Shown here in pieces: positions 7,011 to 15,654 of a stretch of 48,119 nt of DNA. The notes under the pieces are model-generated. The model had not been told where the DNA came from. It was given only the letters and a program-made list of their open reading frames with translations, and did no database searches. A program made the translations under genes and the position numbers. The stretch lies in assembly GCA_910577335.1 (NCBI GenBank), contig CAJTMJ010000026.1:1-48119 (forward strand), written 5' to 3'. The DNA comes from an uncultured Duncaniella sp. GTDB taxonomy: Bacteria; Bacteroidota; Bacteroidia; Bacteroidales; Muribaculaceae. Numbering within the stretch: the first letter of the stretch is position 1; each line of letters opens with the position of its first letter.

Positions 7011-8330
7011 TTATTTCGTCTTTTTAGGTCGTCCGCGCTTAGGCTGGGGCGGACGCTCAAATGTCGTCGGTTTCTCCGGCAACGGTTTGATGTCAACTTT
7101 CAGACTGTCGAACTTATCCCTCATGCGGCCCATATCTTCCGACACAGTCTGATCAAGCATGGTCGCGTAGATTTGAGTGGTGGCAATGTCTTTATGCCCC
7201 AGCATCTTCGATACCGTTTCGATAGGCACATGATTGTTGAGCGACATTGTGGCGAAGGTGTGGCGCGCGATGTGGGTCGTCAGGTGCTTCTTGATTTCAG
7301 CTTTACTTGCTATCTCATCAAGATACGAGTTCATGCGCTGATTTGAGATAACCGGTATGACGGCGTCCTTTTCCACAACCCGTGGATGGGTACGGTATTT
7401 ATCCATCAGTCTGCGCGGTATCTCCAGCATCGGGATTACGCTCATTTCATCTGTTTTCTCGCGGGCCTTGCGTATCCACATCTCGCCCTTGTCGTCAGTG
7501 ACGACATGCTCACGTTTGAGGGTGGATATGTCTGCGAATGCCAGCCCGGTGAAGCAGCAGAACACGAATGTGTCACGCACGAGGTCGAGACGGGGCAGCC
7601 CGCTGAGGTCAAGCTCTATGATGCGCTGGAGTTCAGCCTCAGTCAGCTTCTCTCTTTTGGGTTTTGTGCGGACATAGCGCTTGCCCACGAATGGATCATC
7701 TTCTATCCATTTGTTAGCGATACCGGTGCGTATAACGCTTTTGAGATAGCGGATATAACGGACAGCGGCGTTGTTGGCGCAACCTTTCTTGATGTGCAGG
7801 AAATGCTCGAAGTCGTCAACCATTCCCGATGTCAGTTTATTCATCGGAATGTCTTTAACATCGTGGCTGTCGATGAGGAATTCCTCCAGATACTTGACGC
7901 ATCGTTCCCAGCGCAGGCGCGTACCATCGCAGATGTCGCCTCGCTCGTTTTTGTCCTTTACCTTCTTGTTGACTTCGCGGAACGCCTCGCAGAGCATCGT
8001 CGGCTTTTGCAGCTTGCCGAGGAAGGCCTTTTTCAGAGTGTCGGGATTGACCATCTCATCGCGCATGACGAGCTGGTTGTGGATCTCGCAGATTTTGGTA
8101 CGGATGGTGTCGAGGTAGCGGTTCAGTTCAAGGTCTTTCTTGGTCTTACCTTTCGACTGACCTTTGGACGCATCCCAGTTGTTGGGAGCTACATACCGGT
8201 TGGTATATACCTCCGCACGTTGCCCATTCATCGTTATTCGCAGAAGAATGGGAAATTCGCCCTCTTTGTTGGGGCGGCTTCTCCTGACCATGAAGTTCAG
8301 TGAGAAGTAACTCTCGTTGGATAATTTCAT
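7011..8330 (-). CDS. IntDOT-type tyrosine recombinase next to tRNA-Lys
   Basis: A 439-residue integrase with an arm-binding domain (about 5-100), a core-binding domain (about 110-215) and a catalytic domain. Catalytic residues seen are K292, H353 and R356 (HIARHTF), H379 (LGHKD) and Y388 (QIYAT). The first catalytic arginine is absent: TGLAFAD has A264 at that place. IntDOT of CTnDOT also lacks this arginine, so the variant is compatible with function. The C-terminus is a basic AT-hook-like tail (KRGRPKKTK, 431-439). The ATG at 8330 starts the conserved domain; upstream in-frame codons look non-coding. It is the last gene of the element before tRNA-Lys and faces a cluster of repeated GGTGGCA motifs. 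Confidence 0.93.
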   Translation of the reverse strand: MKLSNESYFSLNFMVRRSRPNKEGEFPILLRITMNGQRAEVYTNRYVAPNNWDASKGQSKGKTKKDLELNRYLDTIRTKICEIHNQLVMRDEMVNPDTLKKAFLGKLQKPTMLCEAFREVNKKVKDKNERGDICDGTRLRWERCVKYLEEFLIDSHDVKDIPMNKLTSGMVDDFEHFLHIKKGCANNAAVRYIRYLKSVIRTGIANKWIEDDPFVGKRYVRTKPKREKLTEAELQRIIELDLSGLPRLDLVRDTFVFCCFTGLAFADISTLKREHVVTDDKGEMWIRKAREKTDEMSVIPMLEIPRRLMDKYRTHPRVVEKDAVIPVISNQRMNSYLDEIASKAEIKKHLTTHIARHTFATMSLNNHVPIETVSKMLGHKDIATTQIYATMLDQTVSEDMGRMRDKFDSLKVDIKPLPEKPTTFERPPQPKRGRPKKTK

Positions 8331-8426
8331 TTGACTTGTGGCTTTAATGGTTAAACTAAAGATACAAATTTTTTCTCGGTTACACAAACTGTGAATCCGA
8401 AGGACAAATGAAATATCCGGGTCAGC

Positions 8427-8715
8427 GAGGTGGCAAAACGACCAATTCAACGAATAATGTTGAATTGCCACCTCCAACTGCCACCTTTTGCATAACATTT
8501 TTTAACTGTGCCGATGGCAAAAAATGGTGGCAGCGGGACTTATCGTAGGCTTCATAAGCCTATATCTACTGGAGTTCAGAATTATTCTTTGCCACCTGCA
8601 ACCACCTTGCGAGGTGGCAGACACCCAACGGGATTATTCCTCGTATATCTTTGAAAAATAATGAAATATAGCCTTTCGAGGTGGCAAAACTTGGTGGAAT
8701 TTTTATTGCCACCTT
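8427..8715. repeat. Cluster of GGTGGCA motifs: candidate integrase arm-type sites
   Basis: At least eight copies of a GGTGGCA core occur in about 290 bp. Forward copies are at 8427-8439, 8526-8532, 8611-8619 and 8678-8690. Inverted copies (TGCCACC) are at 8465-8474, 8479-8486, 8589-8597 and 8706-8715. The copies at 8427 and 8678 share the 13-mer GAGGTGGCAAAAC. 8602-8618 forms CCACCT-TGCG-AGGTGG. The cluster fills the otherwise empty space between the integrase start and the tRNA-Lys 3' end, where arm-type binding sites of an attachment region would lie. Confidence 0.7.
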
Positions 8716-8762
8716 CTTGCACACCCGCAGTTTCAATATTTTGCGCCGATTGGGGATAGGGG

Positions 8763-8801
8763 TAAAAAGAAAAACCTCTGAAAATCAATGATTTTCAGAG
8801 G
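8763..8801 (-). terminator. Terminator downstream of tRNA-Lys
   Basis: A 13-bp near-perfect palindrome (8775-8787 with 8789-8801, CCTCTGAAAATCA and its complement) is followed on the minus strand by a T-rich tract (complement of 8763-8774). It lies 28 bp past the tRNA 3' end in the direction of tRNA transcription. Confidence 0.75.
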
Positions 8802-8828
8802 AATTCATCGGTCTGATAGACCCTTTAG

Positions 8829-8901
8829 TGACCTCGGAGAGGCTCGAACTCTCGACCCACTGATTAAGAGTCAGTTGCTCTACCAACTGAGCTACGAAGT
8901 C
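8829..8901 (-). tRNA. tRNA-Lys (anticodon CTT)
   Basis: A 73-nt cloverleaf with a paired acceptor (GACTTCG/CGAGGTC, one G-T pair), D arm GCTC...GAGC, anticodon stem ACTGA/TCAGT with loop CTCTTAA (anticodon CTT), and T arm GAGAG-TTCGAGC-CTCTC. The discriminator base is A and CCA is not encoded. The 3' end points toward the mobile element and its integrase, as for a tRNA used as attachment site. Confidence 0.95.
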
Positions 8902-8931
8902 ATTGCTTATGAGCTTTTCTCAATTGCGATG

Positions 8932-8963
8932 CAAAGGTAGAATGTTTTTTTTGACCTGCCAAA
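8932..8963 (-). promoter_or_regulatory. Promoter of tRNA-Lys
   Basis: On the minus strand TTTG (8960-8963), a 20-bp spacer and TACCTTTG (8932-8939) match the Bacteroides -33/-7 consensus, about 30 bp upstream of the tRNA 5' end. Confidence 0.8.
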
Positions 8964-9493
8964 TATTTTGCGAAAAAAATTCAGTCTTTCGCTAAAAATA
9001 TCCAAAATAGATTAAAAAATATGCTGTTTTACCTGATTGATTGGTCGGATATGGCGCAAGAGAATAAAAATTGGATATGGTGAGTATGATAAAAAACGGC
9101 TGAAAAGATTTCTGAGAGTTATCGTACATGAGATTGGTATGTGATAATAAATGACCTTAGAAAATAATCCATCAGTTAACCCCATAATATATAAATTAAG
9201 GTGTAAGGGCTAATCCATGACTTGATGCAGGTAGAAGGGAATGTTTTAAATAGTGCATAATTGTGGCTTGATATGCAATATTTTTGTGACGTTTTCCGCA
9301 TCAATAATTATGCTGTCACACATATTAAATATTTTGGTTCGTGGTTTTTGACCAAAAAGTAGCCGTTAGATAGCTGTAATTAAAAGATATTTCGTATATT
9401 TGCAAGCTGAAAAGTGGGGGTGTCCCTGCTTTGTCCATGAAAACAATAAGAAAATAATATTAATAACCAATTTAAATACATCACTTTAATCAA
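8964..9493. other. Long A+T-rich intergenic region before secDF
   Basis: No gene or structured RNA is recognised. TATATTTG at 9395-9402 fits the -7 consensus TAnnTTTG and could drive secDF, leaving a leader of roughly 80 nt; its -33 partner is not clear. Confidence 0.5.
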
Positions 9494-12388
9494 ATGCAAA
9501 GCAAAGGATCTTTGGGAAGTGTTGTTGCCGGTGTGATAGCCATATTCATGGTCCTCATCTGCCTGTTCTACCTCTCATTCACCGTGGTTACCAACCACTA
9601 TGAGAATAAGGCTGAGGAATATGCCGTGGCTGAAGCAGCTAAGGATAACAACAGTTCTGAAACTAAACGTAAAGCTTATAGCGAGTACATTAAGAACATC
9701 GCTAATGAGAAGGTTTATTTAGGCTATACTTTTAACGAAGTACAAAAACTCGGCGTAGGGCTGGGCCTTGACCTCAAAGGTGGTATGAACGTCACCCTTC
9801 AGGTTTCAGTTCCCGACATTCTCCGTTCAATGGCTAATGCCGAAGGAAATCCCTACTTTGAAAAAGCAGTTGTCAACGCTGATTCAGTGGCTCGTGCCAA
9901 CAAGAGTACTGATTTTATTGACATCTTCTGCGATGAGTATCGCAAGCTTGACCCGCAGGGCGATCTTACCGTGGTATTCAAGGATCAGGTAAAGCGTGGC
10001 GACAATATCGATGCTGTTAAAAATGCCCTCAAACAGGAAGTGAAGGACCGTGTGAGCAGTTCTACAAATGTGCTCCGCACCCGTATCGACCAGTTTGGTG
10101 TTGTGGCTCCCAATATTCAGGAACTTGAAAAAGACGGTCAGATTCTTCTCGAACTTCCGGGTGTTAAGGAACATGACCGTGTGCGTGAGCTTCTGAAATC
10201 AAGCGCAAACCTCGAATTCTACGAGACAACTCCTTTCAATGAAGTTTCTGCCCTCCTGCAGCAGCTTGACAATACTCTCCGTGCCGATTCTACCGGCAAT
10301 GGTAAGGGTTTGTTTGAGTATTTCCTTCAGGTTGGTAATCCTCGTAACCTAATTGGTGTGGGTGCGGCTACTGAAACAGGTCGTGACACTATCAATATGA
10401 TTCTTGCATCACCCGCTGCCAAGCGCATTCTCCCTGCAAATCTTAAGCTCGCTTGGGAATTCAAACCCGAAGTTGTGCAGATTCAGGATTCTGTTAAGGG
10501 AACTCGCAATATGTCAATCTATCAGCTTGTAGCTCTTAAGACTACTAATGGCAAGCCCGCTCTTAGCGGTGATGTCATCACATCGGCTACAAGTGACTAC
10601 GATGCAATGCAGGGTGGTAACTACGTATCAATGAACATGAAGCCTGAGGCAGCACGCCAGTGGGCACGTATCACAGCTGCTAACATCGAAAAGCAGGTTG
10701 CTATCGTGCTTGACGATCAGGTTTATTCTGCTCCCCGCGTGAATTCTGTAATCGAGGGCGGTCGATCACAGATTACAGGTGATTTCACCACTGATGAGGC
10801 AAAAGACTTGGCAAACGTGCTTAAGAGCGGTAAAATGGCAGCCAAGGTTGATATTATCTCAGACACCGTTATCGGTCCGTCACTTGGTGAACAGGCAATT
10901 AAGGATGGTCTTTGGTCATTCGTTATCGCACTTGTGCTCCTTATGGTGTTCATGTGCCTCTTCTACGGCCTTATCCCCGGTCTGATTGCCAATGTGGCAT
11001 TGATCTTCAATATCTTCTTCACGTTCGGTATTCTTGCCTCGTTCCAGGCAGTGTTGACGCTTTCAGGTATTGCCGGTATCGTGCTTGCGCTCGGTATGGC
11101 TGTGGACGCTAACGTGCTTATCTACGAACGTGCCAAGGAAGAGCTTCGTGCTGGTAAGGGCGTGCGTACCGCTATCGCCGATGGTTATAGCAACGCATTC
11201 TCTGCGATCTTCGACTCTAACTTGACTTCAATCATTACCGGTGTCATCCTTCTCCTCTTCGGTACAGGTCCTATCAAGGGCTTCGCTACCACTCTTATCA
11301 TCGGTATTATCTGCTCATTCTTCACAGCGGTTTATCTTACCCGTCTTATCTACATCATGTGTGCTAAGACCAAACCGTTTGAGAATCTTACCTTCACTAC
11401 CGCTCTTTCACGCAAGATGTTTACCAACACCAAGTTCAACTTCCTTGGTGGTCGTAAGGTAAGCTTCACAGTGGTAGGTATCGCAGTCCTCGTGGTTATC
11501 GTGTCACTTTTCGTACGTGGTCTTAATCAGGGTATCGACTTCTCCGGTGGTCGCAACTATGTGGTTCAGTTTGACCATCCTGTGAAGACTCATGAACTTC
11601 AGGCTCAGCTTGCTCCTCTATTCGACGGTGCACAGCTCAGCGTTATCACCATCGATGATAATACTAAGGTTCGTATCTCTACCAACTATAAGATCGACTC
11701 TGACGAAGAGAATATCGATAATGAAATTACCGACATCCTCTATAAGGGCTTGCAGAACGAGCTTAACGGTATGAGCATTGAGGACTTCTCAACTACCAAC
11801 GAGAATATCGGTATCATGTCATCTCAGAAGGTTGGTCCTACTGTGGCTAACGATATGCGTACTGATGCTTACATCGCTGTGATCCTTGCGCTCATCGCTA
11901 TGTTCTTCTACATTTTGCTCCGTTTCCGCAATGTGGCATTCTCACTTGGTGCGCTTGCTGCCGTTGCATTCACCGCATTTACTATCATCGGTTTCTACTC
12001 TATATTCTGGGGCGTGTTCCCGTTTGCTATGGAGGTTGACCAGTCATTCATCGCAGCGATACTTACAGTTATCGGTTACCAGATCAATGACACCGTGGTG
12101 GTATTTGACCGTGTTCGTGAAAATGTAGGTCTCTATCCCAAGCAGGATTTCTTCACCACTATCAATAGCTCAATCAACTCAACTCTCGGACGTACAGTCA
12201 TGACATCATGCTCTACATTGCTTGTGCTCATCTGTATCTTCGTTCTTGGTGGTGACGCTATCCGTTCATTCGTGTTCGCAATGATCTTTGGTGTTATTAT
12301 CGGTACATTCGCTACTATCTTTGTGGCAGCACCTGTTGCTTATATCACTGATAGCCGCCGTAATCGTAAAATTGCAAAGGCTGCTTAA
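9494..12388 (+). CDS. secDF: Fused protein translocase subunit SecDF
   Basis: A 964-residue inner membrane protein joining SecD and SecF, which use the proton gradient to pull secreted proteins out of the SecYEG channel. The SecD half (about 1-610) has an N-terminal membrane helix, the GLDLKGGMNVTLQV motif near residue 93, a large periplasmic domain, and five more helices with the conserved segment GMAVDANVLIYER. The SecF half (about 650-964) repeats this: GLNQGIDFSGG, a smaller periplasmic part, and GYQINDTVVVFDRVREN in the fourth helix. Fusion and length are usual for Bacteroidota. It is monocistronic, with a strong terminator behind it. Confidence 0.97.
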   Translation: MQSKGSLGSVVAGVIAIFMVLICLFYLSFTVVTNHYENKAEEYAVAEAAKDNNSSETKRKAYSEYIKNIANEKVYLGYTFNEVQKLGVGLGLDLKGGMNVTLQVSVPDILRSMANAEGNPYFEKAVVNADSVARANKSTDFIDIFCDEYRKLDPQGDLTVVFKDQVKRGDNIDAVKNALKQEVKDRVSSSTNVLRTRIDQFGVVAPNIQELEKDGQILLELPGVKEHDRVRELLKSSANLEFYETTPFNEVSALLQQLDNTLRADSTGNGKGLFEYFLQVGNPRNLIGVGAATETGRDTINMILASPAAKRILPANLKLAWEFKPEVVQIQDSVKGTRNMSIYQLVALKTTNGKPALSGDVITSATSDYDAMQGGNYVSMNMKPEAARQWARITAANIEKQVAIVLDDQVYSAPRVNSVIEGGRSQITGDFTTDEAKDLANVLKSGKMAAKVDIISDTVIGPSLGEQAIKDGLWSFVIALVLLMVFMCLFYGLIPGLIANVALIFNIFFTFGILASFQAVLTLSGIAGIVLALGMAVDANVLIYERAKEELRAGKGVRTAIADGYSNAFSAIFDSNLTSIITGVILLLFGTGPIKGFATTLIIGIICSFFTAVYLTRLIYIMCAKTKPFENLTFTTALSRKMFTNTKFNFLGGRKVSFTVVGIAVLVVIVSLFVRGLNQGIDFSGGRNYVVQFDHPVKTHELQAQLAPLFDGAQLSVITIDDNTKVRISTNYKIDSDEENIDNEITDILYKGLQNELNGMSIEDFSTTNENIGIMSSQKVGPTVANDMRTDAYIAVILALIAMFFYILLRFRNVAFSLGALAAVAFTAFTIIGFYSIFWGVFPFAMEVDQSFIAAILTVIGYQINDTVVVFDRVRENVGLYPKQDFFTTINSSINSTLGRTVMTSCSTLLVLICIFVLGGDAIRSFVFAMIFGVIIGTFATIFVAAPVAYITDSRRNRKIAKAA

Positions 12389-12431
12389 TTTAAGCCAATT
12401 GAAATGCGGTAATTCCGCAGGATACATAATT

Positions 12432-12467
12432 AAACTCCACGGTTCTTGCGAGCCGTGGAGTTTTTAT
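12432..12467 (+). terminator. Terminator of secDF
   Basis: A perfect 11-bp stem AAACTCCACGG (12432-12442) / CCGTGGAGTTT (12453-12463) followed by more T. It lies between the convergent secDF and mannitol dehydrogenase genes. Confidence 0.9.
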
Positions 12468-12485
12468 TTATGGGAATTGATATAT

Positions 12486-13976
12486 TTATTTGTTATTTAT
12501 TTGCTCAAGCGTGGTCATTGCCCCGTTATGATAGATTGATGTTACCATTTGGTTGTAGAGTGATTTAAAATTGTCATGTTGCTCCAGTCCGAGTCCGTTA
12601 AAAATTGACAGCTTTAGAAAATCCATTGGATCCTCATTGGTTATGTGCATGTAGTCCTCGTTTTTCATACAAGGTTCATTCACTTCAAAGGTGATTCCGT
12701 TGTCATCGTGCCTGTATTTCAGATAGTGTCGATATGCGGCGATAAGATATGCTATTCGGGTAAGATCTCCGTTCCCGTCTATCATTTTTTTCAAAATTGG
12801 GATTATGTATACTGGAAATTTTGACAATCCGTCGGAGCATAGTCTCGTTATTTGGTCGCTTACTGAATTATTGCCAAAACGCTCCAAAATAGTCTGCTTG
12901 TAACATTCCAAATCCATGTTGCCGGGAGTCTGTATATGTGGTCCGGTGTCGCTATCCATAAAATCACGGACTAACTTTAATATCCTTTCATCGCGTATGG
13001 CATCGTCAACCTTACGGTATCCACATAGGAACGCCGGATAAGCCATAAGTGTGTGGGATGCGTTCAGAAGGTTAAGCTTCATGTTCTCGTAGGCTGTGAC
13101 ATCATCGGTAAACATCACACCCACCTTCTCCCATTCGGGTCGTCCGGCAGCAAACTTATCTTCTATAACCCATTGTGAGAACTCTTCGCAATATACGGGA
13201 GCTAAGTCGTTGGTGCTGTTCATTTTGTTTAGCCGTTTGACATCTTCGGGCGATGTGGCAGGAGTGATACGGTCCACCATGCTATTGGGGAATGTGACAT
13301 TTTTATCAATCCATTCTATCAATGACGGATCCTGCGCTTCAAGAAAAGAGGTCAGTGCAAAGCGGAGTGTGTCACCGTTATGCAGAAGATTGTCACATGA
13401 AAGCAGTGTCACAGGACCGCCGCCAGTATCACGTCTACGCCTTAATCCTTCAGCCAAAAAGCCGAATATGGTATGTGGCGATGACGGGTTTTCAATATCG
13501 GCTCTGATAGCATCATTCTCCAAGTTGAATTTGCCGCTTTTACGGTCTATGTTGTACCCACCCTCGGTGATGGTCATGGATATAATCTTTATATTTGGGT
13601 CTGCAATTCGGTCTATGATAGCCTGCGGATTTTCAGGAGCCCATATAAGCTCTGTTAGTGATCCTATCTCATGACATATATTTATGCCGTTGCAACCGCA
13701 TAAGGTGACCGTATAAAGTCCTCCTTGGTTTTCCAGCGCACGATATAGCTTTTCATCCTGAAGAAGAAGCATGGCTCCGCATATTCCCCATCCTGATTGC
13801 GACGGGTCAATGTTAAGCAGCTCATTAGTGTAATATTCCTCATGGCTACGATGGAAATTACCAACTCCGATGTGCAGAATGCCGGCTGTGACATTCTCTC
13901 GGTCATAGCCTACGGTGTTTAACTTGTCATTAAGCTCGTCAATGCTGGTGGTTTTTATGGATTTTTCAAATTTCAT
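12486..13976 (-). CDS. Mannitol dehydrogenase-family polyol/uronate oxidoreductase
   Basis: A 496-residue cytoplasmic NAD(P)-dependent enzyme of the long-chain polyol dehydrogenase family, which includes mannitol 2-dehydrogenase and fructuronate reductase (UxuB). The Rossmann start GILHIGVGNFHRSH (32-45), TITEGGYNID (135-144), SCDNLLHNG (193-201) and the catalytic segment MKLNLLNASH (K300, N305, H308) are all present. Length is normal. Substrate cannot be decided from sequence; mannitol, D-arabinitol and fructuronate are candidates. The gene upstream on the same strand codes for a secreted BNR propeller protein, with a strong hairpin between them, so joint transcription is unlikely. Confidence 0.87.
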   Translation of the reverse strand: MKFEKSIKTTSIDELNDKLNTVGYDRENVTAGILHIGVGNFHRSHEEYYTNELLNIDPSQSGWGICGAMLLLQDEKLYRALENQGGLYTVTLCGCNGINICHEIGSLTELIWAPENPQAIIDRIADPNIKIISMTITEGGYNIDRKSGKFNLENDAIRADIENPSSPHTIFGFLAEGLRRRRDTGGGPVTLLSCDNLLHNGDTLRFALTSFLEAQDPSLIEWIDKNVTFPNSMVDRITPATSPEDVKRLNKMNSTNDLAPVYCEEFSQWVIEDKFAAGRPEWEKVGVMFTDDVTAYENMKLNLLNASHTLMAYPAFLCGYRKVDDAIRDERILKLVRDFMDSDTGPHIQTPGNMDLECYKQTILERFGNNSVSDQITRLCSDGLSKFPVYIIPILKKMIDGNGDLTRIAYLIAAYRHYLKYRHDDNGITFEVNEPCMKNEDYMHITNEDPMDFLKLSIFNGLGLEQHDNFKSLYNQMVTSIYHNGAMTTLEQINNK

Positions 13977-14044
13977 TGTGCACGGTATTTTTTGTTAGAA
14001 TCTGTTTTGTGTGTTTAGGACGATTGTCCCATATAGTAAACATG

Positions 14045-14075
14045 ACACCCCCGGGTTTGTTGGTCCCGGGGGTGT
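14045..14075 (-). terminator. G+C-rich hairpin between BNR protein and mannitol dehydrogenase genes
   Basis: A perfect 11-bp stem (14045-14055, ACACCCCCGGG, with 14065-14075) and a 9-nt loop. The T-run is short on either strand. It probably ends transcription of the BNR gene. Confidence 0.6.
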
Positions 14076-14130
14076 GAAGGTTTTATAAAAAATATTTCAG
14101 AGTGTCTAAATATCTCGTTTGGGAGTGTTG

Positions 14131-15417
14131 TTAGTCGTTATGAGTAAGTATATATACAGGTGTTGAATTCTGCTCACTCGTTGCGATACGTTCACCGTCT
14201 CCCTGATGCGTGGTCTGCACGAATATGTCAAGCCTATTCTTATTGTTCCATAGATTTATGTCAAGCGATGGCTCCCAAGCGTCTACCGAGAAATCTGTGA
14301 CATCTGCGATGGCCCACGGCGCATTCCCTAAATCGGTAGTCTGTGCCACTGAAACCTTACTTCCTCTCTCGGTGTCACGGAACACATAATATGCTTTTTT
14401 GCCATCGCTCACTATACGAGGTCGTGAGATCGGTATCATTTTTGTACCACCGCCGGCGAGTGAGAAGGGGAGTGTCCTATTACCAACCTGTTCCATCCTC
14501 CACTTGTCGCCGTCATGCCACACAAGACGGTACTGAGGCACTTCGCTGTCAGCGTCACGCCAGTAGGTGGCTATATAGGGATGACCTGCATTGTCGGCGG
14601 TCATGCTTGTCTGATTTATTAACTCTGACTTCTGAGGTATCTCCCATGCTCGTTCGGCTGTAGCAAGAGTTATGGGGAGAGTGTAGGGCGTTCCGTCTGA
14701 ACGTTCCCATGTAATGCCGTTGTCATGCGAACGGGCATAACATAGGTCGTGATTTGTTTCAACAAGCCATGTTTCGCGCCACACCCATGAAAGATGTATT
14801 GTGCCTTTAGGGTCAACGAACAGCTGCCAGTATGCGTTGCGGGCATTTTCACCGTCTACCAATATATCTTGAACACGGTTCCACTTTTTATCTTTTAAAG
14901 AGTAACGGTTAAGTACAAGATTACCTCTTCCTGACGCTCCGGAACGATAGGCAAACAACATGTCACCACCTGCGAGATTGTAAAATTCCGGATATGTGAC
15001 ATCTTCCTCACCTTCGCCAACCATTGGAATTAGGTCGCCAAGTTCCAATGATCCGGGAGCTGTGGAGCGGCAATATCTCAGCGGATGTCCGTGATGGTCA
15101 AATGACGCATGGATATATCCGTCGCCGTCCACACCTATGCTTATCACATTGTGTGCGTCAGCCACATTCCCTTTATGCTTGGAACGCTCTACAGTCCAGT
15201 TGTCAGTGCCGATCTTACGCTTGCCAAGTGTCACATATCCTTCCGGATCATAGTAAGCAACATATTGTGTATCTTCATGGGTAACAACAGAGCTTGCACG
15301 AAACACTGTAGTGTTGACTGATGTGCGACAATATCCGTCACCTACCTTGCTTAATGTCTGTCCCCAGCATATCATAGGAAAGAGAAGGGCTATTGCAGCG
15401 TATACTATTGCTTTCAT
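14131..15417 (-). CDS. Secreted BNR-4 repeat (beta-propeller) protein
   Basis: A 428-residue protein with a signal peptide (MKAIVYAAIALLFPMICWGQ), predicted to be exported. The body is rich in Trp, Tyr and Asp and looks like a seven-bladed propeller of the BNR_4 family (PF15892). Key stretches are NVISIGVDGDGYIHASFDHHGHPLRY (only its His/Tyr core is typical), the YPEF segment and NQTSMTADNAGHPYIATYW. Related propellers include polysaccharide lyases of the PL24/PL25 type, so a lyase or glycan-binding role is possible, but catalytic residues cannot be assigned. The ATG at 15417 is chosen because it begins the signal peptide. A -7-like TAAATTTG (15459-15466, minus) lies about 40 bp upstream. It is divergent from the LytTR-linked receptor gene. 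Confidence 0.8.
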   Translation of the reverse strand: MKAIVYAAIALLFPMICWGQTLSKVGDGYCRTSVNTTVFRASSVVTHEDTQYVAYYDPEGYVTLGKRKIGTDNWTVERSKHKGNVADAHNVISIGVDGDGYIHASFDHHGHPLRYCRSTAPGSLELGDLIPMVGEGEEDVTYPEFYNLAGGDMLFAYRSGASGRGNLVLNRYSLKDKKWNRVQDILVDGENARNAYWQLFVDPKGTIHLSWVWRETWLVETNHDLCYARSHDNGITWERSDGTPYTLPITLATAERAWEIPQKSELINQTSMTADNAGHPYIATYWRDADSEVPQYRLVWHDGDKWRMEQVGNRTLPFSLAGGGTKMIPISRPRIVSDGKKAYYVFRDTERGSKVSVAQTTDLGNAPWAIADVTDFSVDAWEPSLDINLWNNKNRLDIFVQTTHQGDGERIATSEQNSTPVYILTHND

Positions 15418-15572
15418 CCGATTAAATTTAAGAGTTACATATAATGGTGTTATAGGTGCAAATTTAGACAAAATTGTGAATACTTGGAATTCCGAATTAG
15501 TCTTTTCATATTCCGGATTATTCATACGTGTGGTTTATTGATGTTTTAAACCGTTCGGTTAGCGATTTTTTT

Positions 15573-15606
15573 ACCGTTGGTCACTGTTTTCCCACCATTG
15601 GTCACT
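15573..15606 (+). promoter_or_regulatory. Candidate LytTR operator (two direct repeats)
   Basis: ACCGTTGGTCACT (15573-15585) and ACCATTGGTCACT (15594-15606) differ at one base and are spaced 21 bp start to start, two helical turns. LytTR-domain regulators typically bind such paired repeats. A weaker ACCGTTCGGT occurs at 15550. The second repeat ends 5 bp before the -33 box, an activator position. Confidence 0.75.
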
Positions 15607-15611
15607 CTTAT

Positions 15612-15642
15612 TTTGACGAGATTTAAGGCAAAGGTAATTTTG
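15612..15642 (+). promoter_or_regulatory. Promoter of the outer membrane / two-component operon
   Basis: TTTG (15612-15615), a 19-bp spacer and TAATTTTG (15635-15642) match the Bacteroides consensus. The predicted start is only a few bases before the ATG codons at 15655 and 15661, so the 5' leader is very short. Confidence 0.8.
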
Positions 15643-15654
15643 TGAAAAATCAGA

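Noticed and set aside
7386..8303. A 305-codon open frame on the plus strand opposite the second integrase
   Set aside because: It lies entirely antisense to the well-supported integrase and its translation has no recognisable domain; it is a by-product of codon bias.
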